A stretch of DNA of 64,000 bases. Source: Propionicimonas sp020161015. GTDB taxonomy: Bacteria; Actinomycetota; Actinomycetes; Propionibacteriales; Propionibacteriaceae. The number at the start of each line of letters is the position of its first letter. Position 1 is the stretch's first letter. The DNA is taken from assembly GCF_964266745.1 (NCBI RefSeq), contig NZ_CAXWGX010000027.1, forward strand, positions 62,001 through 126,000, read 5' to 3'. This document shows, piece after piece, positions 33,882 to 42,182 of the stretch. The position numbers were made by a program, and so were the translations under genes. The notes beneath the pieces were generated by a model. It searched no databases and was not told the DNA's origin. It saw only the letters and a list, made by a program, of their open reading frames with translations.

Positions 33882-35024
33882 TCAGTCCCGCGTCGATTCG
33901 CCGGCAGCGCGACGGCTAAGTCGTTCTGCCAGCTCCTTGTCCCGTTCGCTGGCCGCGTGCTGGTAGATCATCGCCGCCGCGGGGGTCGTGTGGCCCAGTC
34001 GGGCCTGCAGTTCGGCCAAAGTGGCCCCCTCTTGCGCCGCAAGAACAGCGCCGGTGTGGCGCAGGTCGTGGAAGCGGAGGTCGGGCCGCCCAGCAGCCAA
34101 TCGGGCCTTCCTCCAAGGCTTGAAGAAACTTGACGGGCTGATCGGGCCGCCAGACTGGGACGGGAACAGCAGTCCGTCCTTTCCCCATTGTGCGTAGGTC
34201 GCCAGGTGTTCGCGGATGATCGGTGAAAGATGCGGCGGGAACGCCACGTCGCGTGCGCCGGCTGCCGTCTTCGGAGGTCCGGAGATTGTTCTGCCCTTGA
34301 GCCACACGGCGCCCCGGCGGACCTTGATGACTCCACGGTCAAAGTCAACGTCGGATCGGCGCAATTCGGCCATCTCCCCGTAGCGCAAAGCGCACCAGCA
34401 GGCGAGCAGGACAGCGAGGCGTAGGCGTTCGGGCATGGCCGCGGTGATCGTCGCGAGTTGGGGGAGCGTTGCAGGCTCGATCGACCGCTGGCGCTTGCTC
34501 ACGCCGGCGCCTCGGATCAGCACCGGGTTGGCAGCGATGACCTCTTCGTCGACCGCAGTCGCCCCGATAGTCCGTAACAGCGCGTAGGCCTTGGCATTGG
34601 TCCTGGGCTTGGATGCGTCGAGGGTGGCCCACCATCGACGCACGTCGGCTCGCGTGAGGTCATGCAGTCTGAGGTCTCCAAGCCCGGGAAGGACGACGTC
34701 CTCGATGAGATGTCGATAGTCCTTCTGGGTGTTCGGCCGGAGGACTCGACCCGCGAGCCACTGCACGGCGTAGACCCTGAGGGTGAGTGTCTCATCGAGC
34801 AGTTTGGCGGCCTCGCGGGCGGCGGGCGCGGTCCACTCCTCGAGCTCCATGAGCCGGCGCTCCTCCTCCAGCCACCGCTCCGCATAGCCGCGGGCATCGA
34901 AGGTGAACGGCGCACTGTGTCGGCCCAGATCCGGCCCGACATAGGTAGCCTGGAACCGTCCTGACGGCAGCTTTCTGATCGTGCCAAAGCCCCTTCGTGG
35001 GCGGCGCTTCCCGGCTGCAGCCAT
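33882..35024 (-). CDS. tyrosine integrase of island 1
   Basis: 380 residues from the ATG at 35024, preceded by GGGAGG; the frame extends further without homology. N-terminal AP2-like/SAM-like arm-binding part (FGTIRKLPSGRFQATYVGPD), core-binding domain near 70-170, and catalytic domain with Arg in WCALRYGEMAELR, HDLRHTGA and the nucleophile Tyr in MIYQHAASERDKELAERL. It lies 132 bases from the att copy at 35156, the standard arrangement for an integrase using the tRNA-Val 3' end. Confidence 0.93.
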   Translation of the reverse strand: MAAAGKRRPRRGFGTIRKLPSGRFQATYVGPDLGRHSAPFTFDARGYAERWLEEERRLMELEEWTAPAAREAAKLLDETLTLRVYAVQWLAGRVLRPNTQKDYRHLIEDVVLPGLGDLRLHDLTRADVRRWWATLDASKPRTNAKAYALLRTIGATAVDEEVIAANPVLIRGAGVSKRQRSIEPATLPQLATITAAMPERLRLAVLLACWCALRYGEMAELRRSDVDFDRGVIKVRRGAVWLKGRTISGPPKTAAGARDVAFPPHLSPIIREHLATYAQWGKDGLLFPSQSGGPISPSSFFKPWRKARLAAGRPDLRFHDLRHTGAVLAAQEGATLAELQARLGHTTPAAAMIYQHAASERDKELAERLSRRAAGESTRD

Positions 35025-35054
35025 CGTCCCTCCCTGGGAACATCTAGCACTGGC

Positions 35055-35074
35055 GTGCACTATACGTGCATTAT
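35055..35074. repeat. direct repeats near attR, probable integrase arm sites
   Basis: GTGCACTAT (35055-35063) and GTGCATTAT (35066-35074) repeat with the same 11-base period as the pair at 15183-15202. They lie in the integrase promoter region. Confidence 0.6.
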
Positions 35075-35155
35075 CTCGGCCGATTCTAGCCCTGCCATGC
35101 ATAGGCAATATGGCTCCGACTAGGGCAAAGGCCGCCTGACAAGGGGCCGTGAGGT

Positions 35156-35178
35156 GGTTCGAGTCCCTCTGCGCCCAC
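35156..35178. other. attR of island 1 / left end of island 2
   Basis: Exact 23-base copy of the tRNA-Val 3' end (15098-15120), without the rest of the tRNA. The T-arm and acceptor sequence up to GCGCCCAC is kept. Confidence 0.9.
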
Positions 35179-35243
35179 CGCGGAGAGCCCTTGTGAGGCT
35201 CCGATTCAGCAGCACGGCACGGGCCCTCGTCACCGCATGACCG

Positions 35244-35450
35244 GTGATGTGTGGCCCCCATTGTGCGGCCAATGGCCTTCTGAGGGATGGGTCTGCTGCC
35301 CTGAACAACGCCGTCGCCCGACGTGGTGGTGTGCCTGGCTGTGTGGTTCACACCGATCGAGGGTCGCAATTCCAGGGTCGGAATTTCCTGTCCCACCATC
35401 AACCGCCACTGCATGGGTCGGATCGATGGCCAGCGCATCCATCGTGATTC
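35244..35450 (+). pseudogene. IS3-family transposase (OrfB) fragment
   Basis: Translating from about 35285 gives NNAVARRGGVPGCVVHTDRG followed by SQF, the second-Asp region of IS3-type integrase domains (HSDRGSQ). The match then shifts frame near 35390 (NRHCMGRIDGQR resembles the following VGSMGRVG motif). No start, first Asp or final Glu region remains. It is a short relic beside the attR copy. Nothing else was recognised in 35025-35461 apart from the att and arm sites. Confidence 0.6.
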
Positions 35451-35461
35451 TGTCGGACCTG

Positions 35462-36478
35462 TCAGGCCGGGAAGCGACTTCGGTAGTCTTGCATCGTGTC
35501 GCCGCGCAGGGCGGCCCCTAGTTCTGCGGCTTTGGCTGAGTCAAGGAGGGTGATCGGATCGCCTGAAGCGGTCGAACTGACGCCCTTCACGGGGGGCTGA
35601 GCCGCCAGAACGTCCTCAGATCCAGCCAGCCGAATGGACGAAGCCAAGTCCCACATCACGGCGTTTGTCACTCCGCTGTCAACCGTAACGAACTTGGTGA
35701 GGTCGCCGACAACAGAGTTGAAAGTGGCCGGGTTGGCCAAGGTCTCTGGTCTGAGCACCTTGAGCACTACGGCGCGCAGAACCGATCGCTGACGCTCGGC
35801 GAGCACGGCATCCCGATTCCGAATGGGAGAGTCGTCCCCGACGAACGCCAGTGCGGTCTCTCCCTTGATGGTGATGTCGCCTTTGTCGAATCTGATCCCG
35901 CTAGACGTCTGGGAGGCGTATGGATTGTTCACCACCACCCCACCGAGGGCCTCGGTGAGGCCGACGAAGCCGTTGATGTCTACCCTGGCTACATGGTCGA
36001 TTCGAGCTCCGACGACTGTCTCGACGGTCCGTAGCAGCGCACCGGTACCTGTTGGGATGTCCTGAAGACGTGTGCTCCTGCCATCGACGGAGACGTAGAG
36101 ATTCCTTGGGAGCGAGACAAGGTACACCTGGTCACGGGCTTGATTGAGATGGACGAGCATGACCACGTCTGTCCGGTTGGTCGTTGAATCGCTGACTACC
36201 AGGTAGTTCTGTCCCAGGCCCGCCTGGGGCCGTCCGTCGTAGCCGATCACGAGCGTGTCGTCTCGCCTGACCTGGCTCGCCCCGACAACTGCGCGGACGA
36301 TGTAGAACACGCCGAGGGCGAGGAGCACTGCGCCAAGGAGGGCCACTATGCGAAGCCAGAGGCGTGGCTTGCGTCGTGTGGGCGCATCCTCGGCCGGCGC
36401 GGCGATGTCGCTGTGGGTAGGCGATGCAGGACGAAAGACCGATTCGTCGATTCGGCGTGGCTCGTAAGGCTGTGTCAA
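35462..36478 (-). CDS. LytR-CpsA-Psr (LCP) family glycopolymer transferase
   Basis: 338 residues: cytoplasmic tail, one membrane helix (LWLRIVALLGAVLLALGVFYIV, about 41-62), then an LCP domain with TDVVMLVHLN, VYLVSLPRNLYVSV, IDHVARVDINGFVGLTEALGGV and the late ERQRSVLRAV. LCP enzymes attach undecaprenyl-linked glycopolymers to peptidoglycan or other acceptors outside the cell. It is divergent from the polysaccharide biosynthesis genes and probably ligates their product. Confidence 0.87.
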   Translation of the reverse strand: MTQPYEPRRIDESVFRPASPTHSDIAAPAEDAPTRRKPRLWLRIVALLGAVLLALGVFYIVRAVVGASQVRRDDTLVIGYDGRPQAGLGQNYLVVSDSTTNRTDVVMLVHLNQARDQVYLVSLPRNLYVSVDGRSTRLQDIPTGTGALLRTVETVVGARIDHVARVDINGFVGLTEALGGVVVNNPYASQTSSGIRFDKGDITIKGETALAFVGDDSPIRNRDAVLAERQRSVLRAVVLKVLRPETLANPATFNSVVGDLTKFVTVDSGVTNAVMWDLASSIRLAGSEDVLAAQPPVKGVSSTASGDPITLLDSAKAAELGAALRGDTMQDYRSRFPA

Positions 36479-36601
36479 GAATGGTCCTTTGGATGACGGC
36501 GACGCGAGTCTACCGAGCGCGAGTCGGCAGGCCAGGCCGGAGCGGGCTGCGGGGCCTGTACGAACATGGCCGAGAAGGTCATTGCCCTAGCGGGAACACG
36601 A

Positions 36602-36607
36602 TAGGCT
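36602..36607 (+). promoter_or_regulatory. -10 element TAGGCT of the polysaccharide operon
   Basis: TAGGCT lies 45 bases before the start of the PglF-like gene in the divergent gap. The same hexamer is found at 7790 and 52539. Confidence 0.35.
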
Positions 36608-36652
36608 GCTCAGGCCCCCCGGGCACACCCACCCCAGCCGGAGATTGACCCC

Positions 36653-38434
36653 TTGATACAGACACTTGTGCGGATGAAGCGACCCGCCGTCCTCCTTCTC
36701 GCCCTGTGGGATGCCGGCGCATGGATTGCCGCCACCCTTGGTCTCGCGGTCGCCCGATTCGAGTTCGACCCGTCACGGGTCCCCTGGCTTCTGTGCCTCG
36801 GCTATGCGCTGACGTGCGCAACCCTTCAACTGGTCCTGGGAGCTGTGACCCGGGTATACCGGGGGCGCCACGTGCCGGGCAGCTACCGAGAAGCGGTTCA
36901 CCTGGGTCTGGCGGCTGTCGTCGTCGGTCTTTCCGTGGGCGGATTCTGGGCCATCGTGCTGGGCGGCTTCCCGCGCAGCATGGTCCTGGCGGTACCACCG
37001 GCCGCACTGTTCTTCATGGCCATCGGCCGAGTCGGCGCGCGGGCAGCTCGCAGCTTCCTGGTCCGATCCCAGCAGCCGAAGGATGCCGAGCGCGTCCTGA
37101 TCTATGGGGCAGGTAACGGGGGGCGGATCCTCTCCCGGATGCTCGCCGATGATGTCCATTCTCCCTATGAGGTGGCGGGCGTGATCGATGACGATCCTCA
37201 CAAGACGCACCAGCAGGTCGGGCGGGTGAAGGTCCTCGGGACGGGGGCAGAGCTGGTTCGGGTGGCCAGGGAAGAGGGGGTTCGGACCGTCATCCTCGCA
37301 ATTCCCAGCGCGAGCAAGTCGCTTGTGCGCCGGGTGAGCGACCAGGCCGAACAGGCGGGGCTCTCGCTCCTGATCCTGCCGAAGGTTCAGGACATCGTGG
37401 GTCGCACCGTCGGCGTCACCGCTGTCCGCAAGCTTGAGATCGACGACCTTCTCGGGCGCGGGCAGGTGATGACCGACCTGCACGCGATCGCGGGGTACCT
37501 GACCGGGAAGGTGGTCCTCGTCACCGGCGCGGGCGGGTCGATCGGAGCGGAACTGGCCAAGCAGCTGGCCCGTCTCGGGCCGGCCTCGCTGGTGCTGCTC
37601 GATCGCGACGAGTCCGCCCTCCACGGTGTCCAGCTGGAGATCTACGGCAAGGGGCTGCTGGACACCCGCGACATGGTGCTGTGTGACATCCGCGACCAGG
37701 AGGCGCTGGACCGTACGTTCTTCGAACACCGGCCCGATGTTGTGTTCCACGCCGCCGCGCTCAAGCACCTTCCCATGCTCGAGAGCTACCCGTCTGAGGG
37801 CTGGAAGACGAACGTCCTCGGAACGCTCAACGTTCTGGAGTGTGCGGAACGTTACGGTGTGGAACGAGTGGTGAACATCTCGACCGACAAGGCGGCGAAT
37901 CCGATCAGCGTCCTCGGCAAGTCGAAGCGCCTCGCCGAGGAGTTGACCTCGGCCTTCGCCGCCAGAACCGGCCGCACCTACGTCTCGGTGCGTTTCGGCA
38001 ACGTCCTCGGCTCCCGCGGATCCGTTCTCCACACGTTCTTCCGGCAGGTGGAGGACGGGGGGCCGGTCACCGTGGTCCACCCAGAGATCACGCGGTACTT
38101 CATGACGATCCCCGAGGCCTGCCAGCTCACCATCCAGGCAGGGGCAATCGGAGAACCGGGCAACGTCATGGTGCTGGACATGGGTGAGCCGATCAGGATC
38201 CTGGACGTGGCGGAGCGGATCATTCGCCGGTCCGGCAAGCAGGTTCCGATCGTGTTCACCGGACTGCGTCCCGGCGAGAAGCTGCATGAGGTGCTCTTCA
38301 ACGAGGCCGAGTTCCCCGTGCGGACGCAGCATCCCCTCATTTCGAGGGTGGCGGTTCCGCCGCGGGACCCGGAAGCCGTCCGCGCAATGAGTGCGGACAC
38401 ATTTCTCGCCAGGCAGAGGGTGGCGAGCGCATGA
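36653..38434 (+). CDS. membrane UDP-sugar 4,6-dehydratase (PglF/WbpM/CapD family)
   Basis: 593 residues from a TTG start nine bases after GGAG; ATG at 36674 is an alternative. Four N-terminal membrane helices, a first Rossmann domain (RVLIYGAGNGGRILSRML) and a second extended-SDR domain (VVLVTGAGGSIGAELAKQL, VFHAAALKHLPMLE, ISTDKAANPISVLGKSKR) match PglF/WbpM, which convert UDP-GlcNAc to the 4-keto-6-deoxy sugar. An aminotransferase, a sugar transferase and an acetyltransferase follow, completing a bacillosamine-type set. Confidence 0.9.
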   Translation: MIQTLVRMKRPAVLLLALWDAGAWIAATLGLAVARFEFDPSRVPWLLCLGYALTCATLQLVLGAVTRVYRGRHVPGSYREAVHLGLAAVVVGLSVGGFWAIVLGGFPRSMVLAVPPAALFFMAIGRVGARAARSFLVRSQQPKDAERVLIYGAGNGGRILSRMLADDVHSPYEVAGVIDDDPHKTHQQVGRVKVLGTGAELVRVAREEGVRTVILAIPSASKSLVRRVSDQAEQAGLSLLILPKVQDIVGRTVGVTAVRKLEIDDLLGRGQVMTDLHAIAGYLTGKVVLVTGAGGSIGAELAKQLARLGPASLVLLDRDESALHGVQLEIYGKGLLDTRDMVLCDIRDQEALDRTFFEHRPDVVFHAAALKHLPMLESYPSEGWKTNVLGTLNVLECAERYGVERVVNISTDKAANPISVLGKSKRLAEELTSAFAARTGRTYVSVRFGNVLGSRGSVLHTFFRQVEDGGPVTVVHPEITRYFMTIPEACQLTIQAGAIGEPGNVMVLDMGEPIRILDVAERIIRRSGKQVPIVFTGLRPGEKLHEVLFNEAEFPVRTQHPLISRVAVPPRDPEAVRAMSADTFLARQRVASA

Positions 38435-39564
38435 TCTACCTGTCTGCTCCCGACGTCACGGATGCGGAGGAGGCCGCGCTGGTACGCGCGATCCGGTCGG
38501 GTTGGGTGGCGCCTCTCGGTCCGGAGGTCGACGCTTTCGAAGCGGAGTTGGCCCAGTACTGCGGCCGCGCACACGCCGTCGCGTTGTCCTCCGGCACCGC
38601 GGCGCTGCATCTCGGCCTGCTCCTTCTGGGCGTGAGGCCCGGCGATGTGGTCATCTGCTCGTCGATGACGTTCGCCGCCACCGCGAATGCGATCGTGTAC
38701 GCGGGGGGCCAACCATGGTTCGTGGACTCGGACGGTTCGGCGAACATGAATCCGGACCTGCTCGCTCGTGCACTCCACACGGCCCGGTCGGAGGGACGCC
38801 GGGTGGGCGCGGTGGTACCGGTCGATCTCTTCGGCCATGTTGTTGATCACTCGCGTATCGATCCGCTCGTCGCCGAGGCCGGCGTGCCGATGCTGTGTGA
38901 CGCGGCGGAATCCCTGGGAGCGCGGTTCGACGGGTGCGAGTCGGCACGCTTCGGCGAGGCGGCTGCCGTCTCGTTCAACGGCAACAAGGTGATGACCACG
39001 TCAGGTGGGGGAGCGCTGCTCACCGACAGCGCGGACGCGGCTGCGCGCGTGCGTTATCTCGCCACCCAGGCGCGCCAGCCGGTCCCCTACTACCATCACA
39101 CCGAGATCGGCTTCAACTATCGCCTGTCGAACCTGCTGGCTGCACTGGGCCGGGCGCAGCTCGCCCGACTGGACGACATGATCGAGCGGCGCCGAGCGTT
39201 GAGGCTTCGCTATCGCGAACTCCTCGCGCCCGTACCCGGTGTGAGCCTTCTGGGTGATCCGGGGGTGGAGGCCGGAGGCACCCGCGACAACTACTGGTTG
39301 ACGTCGATCGTCGTCGAGCCCGCCGTCGCCGGCTTCAGCAGTCGTGACATCGCCGAGGCTCTGGCGAAGGCCGACATAGAGTGCCGTCCACTGTGGAAGC
39401 CGCTGCACCTGCAACCGGTGTTCACGGGAGCCCGCGCGGAAGTGGACGGGACGGGCCAGTGGCTGTTCGAGCACGGCGTGTCGCTCCCCAGTGGATCGGC
39501 GATTTCCGACGCGCAGGTGAACCGGATCCTCCAGGTTCTGCACGAGGTGGTCTCGGGTGGGTAG
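38431..39564 (+). CDS. DegT/DnrJ/EryC1 aminotransferase (PglE-like)
   Basis: 377 residues, PLP-dependent sugar aminotransferase. Lys186 in SFNGNKVMTTSGGGAL binds PLP; the start MIYLSAPDVTDAEEAALVRAIRSGWVAPLG and VAPVDLFG-like segment are typical of PglE/LegC-type enzymes that aminate C4 of UDP-4-keto-6-deoxy-GlcNAc. The ATG overlaps the dehydratase stop (ATGA), so the two are coupled. Confidence 0.88.
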   Translation: MIYLSAPDVTDAEEAALVRAIRSGWVAPLGPEVDAFEAELAQYCGRAHAVALSSGTAALHLGLLLLGVRPGDVVICSSMTFAATANAIVYAGGQPWFVDSDGSANMNPDLLARALHTARSEGRRVGAVVPVDLFGHVVDHSRIDPLVAEAGVPMLCDAAESLGARFDGCESARFGEAAAVSFNGNKVMTTSGGGALLTDSADAAARVRYLATQARQPVPYYHHTEIGFNYRLSNLLAALGRAQLARLDDMIERRRALRLRYRELLAPVPGVSLLGDPGVEAGGTRDNYWLTSIVVEPAVAGFSSRDIAEALAKADIECRPLWKPLHLQPVFTGARAEVDGTGQWLFEHGVSLPSGSAISDAQVNRILQVLHEVVSGG

Positions 39565-40153
39565 CGGTTTCGTCGCCGCCAAGCGAGGGGTCGACCTTCT
39601 GGGCGGGATTGCGCTCCTGGTGCTCACGATGCCCGTCCAGGCGGCCATTGCTGCGTGCGTGGCCACCACCATGGGAAGGCCGATCCTGTTCCGACAGCGG
39701 CGCACCGGCGCGGACGGGCGGGAGTTCGAGCTCCTCAAGTTCCGTTCCATGCTCGCCGGAGACGCCCCGGACGGAGAACGGCTCACTCCGATGGGTCGGT
39801 TCCTGCGCCGGACCAGCCTCGACGAGCTGCCCAGCCTGCTGAACGTCGTGCGTGGCGAGCTCAGCCTCGTGGGGCCGCGACCCCTACTTCCCGAGTACCT
39901 CCCGCTGTACGACTCACAGCAGCGCCGGCGACACGAGGTGCGTCCCGGGATCACTGGCCTCGCCCAGGTCAGCGGCCGTAATCTCCTGTCGTGGGAGGAG
40001 CAGTTCCGTCTCGATGTCGAGTATGTCGACACGATGAGTGCGTCCATGGACGCGGGGATTCTCCTGCGCACGGTCGCCAAGGTTTGGCGCCAGGAAGGCA
40101 TCGCGGCAGCAGGCGATGCCACACGGTCGAGGTTCACCGGGAGGAACAGTTAG
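39557..40153 (+). CDS. undecaprenyl-phosphate phosphoglycosyl transferase (PglC-like)
   Basis: 198 residues, the size of minimal PglC. One N-terminal hydrophobic re-entrant segment (GIALLVLTMPVQAAIAACVA), then the family motifs RPILFRQRRTGADGREFELLKFRSM, LRRTSLDELPSLLNVVRGELSLVGPRPLLPEY and RPGITGLAQVSGRN. It would move the phosphosugar onto undecaprenyl phosphate, starting the repeat unit. The GTG start lies eight bases before the end of the aminotransferase gene. Confidence 0.9.
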   Translation: MGSGFVAAKRGVDLLGGIALLVLTMPVQAAIAACVATTMGRPILFRQRRTGADGREFELLKFRSMLAGDAPDGERLTPMGRFLRRTSLDELPSLLNVVRGELSLVGPRPLLPEYLPLYDSQQRRRHEVRPGITGLAQVSGRNLLSWEEQFRLDVEYVDTMSASMDAGILLRTVAKVWRQEGIAAAGDATRSRFTGRNS

Positions 40154-40160
40154 CCGTCCA

Positions 40161-40808
40161 GTGGTGATCGTGGGTGCGGCCGGGTTCGGCCGGGAGACCC
40201 TCGATGTAGTTGCCGCAATAGGCGAGGCGAGTCCGGAATGGGAAGTGCGCGGGGTGGTCGACGACGGCCCGTCAACGGCCAACCTCGCCCGCCTCGCCGC
40301 CCGTGGTGTCCGGTATCTCGGTACTGTGGAGAGTTTTCTCTCCGGGCCTGCTGATGGCTGGTTCGTCGTCGGCGTCGGCTCCCCGGCAGTCCGCCGGCGA
40401 TTGGATCAGCGCCTCACCTCAGCCGGGCTGAGGGCCGCGACGCTTATCCACCCATCGGCGACGGTGGGAGTTGGAGCGAGGATCGGTCGCGGATCGATCG
40501 TCTGCGCAGGTGTGGCGGTGTCGACGTGTGTCGAGTTGGGCGAGCATGTTCACCTCAATCCGCACGCGACTATTGGACACGACAGCCGTTTGGAGAGTTA
40601 CGTTTCGGTGAATCCTGGCGCGATCATCTCGGGAGACTGCGTTGTGCGCAGCGGGACGCTGGTGGGGGCTGGTGCCGTCATTCTGCAGGGCCTCGAGGTC
40701 GGCTCGGATGTGGTGGTCGGAGCGTCGGCGTGCGTGACGCGCTCGGTGCCTGCGGGCGTGGTCGTGAAGGGTGTGCCAGGCCGCTGGGTCGAACCCTCAC
40801 CCCGCTAG
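40161..40808 (+). CDS. sugar O/N-acetyltransferase (PglD-like, left-handed beta-helix)
   Basis: 215 residues. N-terminal Rossmann-like part (VVIVGAAGFGRETLDVVAAI) and a hexapeptide-repeat left-handed helix (ATLIHPSATVGVGARIGRGSIVCAGVAV, NPHATIGHDSRLESYVSVNPGAIISGD). This is the PglD architecture, which acetylates the amino group made by PglE. The start is uncertain: GTG at 40161 is used, but an in-frame ATG at 40116 overlaps the previous gene, and GGGAGG at 40139-40144 lies at a poor distance from either. Confidence 0.8.
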   Translation: MVIVGAAGFGRETLDVVAAIGEASPEWEVRGVVDDGPSTANLARLAARGVRYLGTVESFLSGPADGWFVVGVGSPAVRRRLDQRLTSAGLRAATLIHPSATVGVGARIGRGSIVCAGVAVSTCVELGEHVHLNPHATIGHDSRLESYVSVNPGAIISGDCVVRSGTLVGAGAVILQGLEVGSDVVVGASACVTRSVPAGVVVKGVPGRWVEPSPR

Positions 40809-40834
40809 CGAGGCCGACGTTTTCAGGATCGCAC

Positions 40835-42118
40835 TCACCGGACGACGACCGAGGCGCCCTTCCTGTACAACGCACCCTTCTTGTTGCCGCTCAGGGCCGT
40901 GTTGGTGATCACCACGCCACGGACGCCCTTGTCCACGCGGACGCCGTAGCCACCGTGCTTGCGGCACTCCGAGGCCGTGATCTGGACGTCGTCGCCCTGC
41001 TGCACGCGGATCCCGTTGTACGCGGACTTCTTCTTCGCCGAGTTGCTGAGGAACTTCGTCGACGTCACAGAAAGGTGGGCGATGCGGTTCGAGACCAGCA
41101 GGCCGTCCCTGAGGTTCTTGTCGACGACGGTGCTGTCCATGATGACGGTTCCGTTGCCGGCGCTCGCACGATCGCCGGGGCGCGTCCCCTGAATCAGGAT
41201 TCCCACCTGGTTGCCCGAGATCCAGGAGCCGCCGGTGACCTTCACCAGGCGAGGTCGCAGCAGTACCACTCCGCCGCTCAGGCTGCCGTTCTTGCCCGTC
41301 CGGCCGTTCTTCAGGAAGCTGCAATGGCGCAGTTCGATGCCGTTCGTCGGATCGGCTGAGCCGACCCGCATCTTGACCAGGAAGCCACGGTCGAGGTTGT
41401 TGTCGAAGTGGCAGTCCTCGAAGAGGACGTTGTCGATGACCGCTGCTTCGGCGTTGGGTTCGATCGTCGCCCCCGCCATCGGTGCGGTACCGCCGTTCGA
41501 GATGAACGTGGAGCGGGTGACGGTGAGACCGTCGCAGGCGGTGACGGAGAGTCCGTCACGGTGATTCGTGGTGCAGGTGACATTATCGAGCACCACATCG
41601 TGGCACTCGTGGAGTTGGCTACCGATGTAGATTCCGTCGCCCTTCGCGTTCCGTGCGACGAGGTTCTTGAGGGTCACCCGGTCGGAGTTGGCGATTCGGA
41701 TCGCATGCCGATATTCCGTCCTGGCCTTGACGATCTTCTTGTTCCCGTCCCAGATCCCGCCGTCGATCACGATGTCTCTGGTGTCACGGATCTCCAGCAG
41801 CGGATCCTCGGCCCCGGTGGTCTGCAGCACGAACGTGCAGTCCTGCGCGGCCAGGTAGACCCCCGGCGGCACGACAATCGGCGTCCAGCGCGTGTAGCTG
41901 CCCGGGCTCACCGTCACCAGTCGCAACTCCCCACCGCTGTACGGCGGCAGCGCGGCCAGGGCTGCGTCGAGCACGCCGTCGGCACCCGAGACCGGACCCG
42001 AGGTGACCTCGGCGGGAAGACCCAAGGGAGCCGCGGTCGCGCGGCCGAACGGCGTCATGACCAGCATTCCTATGCCTGCGGCAGAGGAGGACAGGAGCTG
42101 GCGGCGAGTCAGGCTCAT
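40835..42118 (-). CDS. secreted right-handed parallel beta-helix protein (Tat signal)
   Basis: 427 residues starting MSLTRRQLLSSSAAGIGMLV, a twin-arginine signal, then PbH1-type repeats (IRDTRDIVIDGGIWDGN, IANSDRVTLKNLVARNAKGDGIYIGS, VTACDGLTVTRSTFISN, DNVLFEDCHFDNN). Such helices occur in polysaccharide lyases, epimerases and tail-spike hydrolases; no catalytic triad could be assigned. It is a clear paralogue of the protein at 46568-47938. Its place inside a polysaccharide locus suggests it acts on the exported polymer. Confidence 0.75.
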   Translation of the reverse strand: MSLTRRQLLSSSAAGIGMLVMTPFGRATAAPLGLPAEVTSGPVSGADGVLDAALAALPPYSGGELRLVTVSPGSYTRWTPIVVPPGVYLAAQDCTFVLQTTGAEDPLLEIRDTRDIVIDGGIWDGNKKIVKARTEYRHAIRIANSDRVTLKNLVARNAKGDGIYIGSQLHECHDVVLDNVTCTTNHRDGLSVTACDGLTVTRSTFISNGGTAPMAGATIEPNAEAAVIDNVLFEDCHFDNNLDRGFLVKMRVGSADPTNGIELRHCSFLKNGRTGKNGSLSGGVVLLRPRLVKVTGGSWISGNQVGILIQGTRPGDRASAGNGTVIMDSTVVDKNLRDGLLVSNRIAHLSVTSTKFLSNSAKKKSAYNGIRVQQGDDVQITASECRKHGGYGVRVDKGVRGVVITNTALSGNKKGALYRKGASVVVR

Positions 42119-42182
42119 GAGGCTGATCCTGCCAGCGCCGGTCTGCCATGGCAAAAGGGTCTCAAGGTCCACGTGAGACCCG

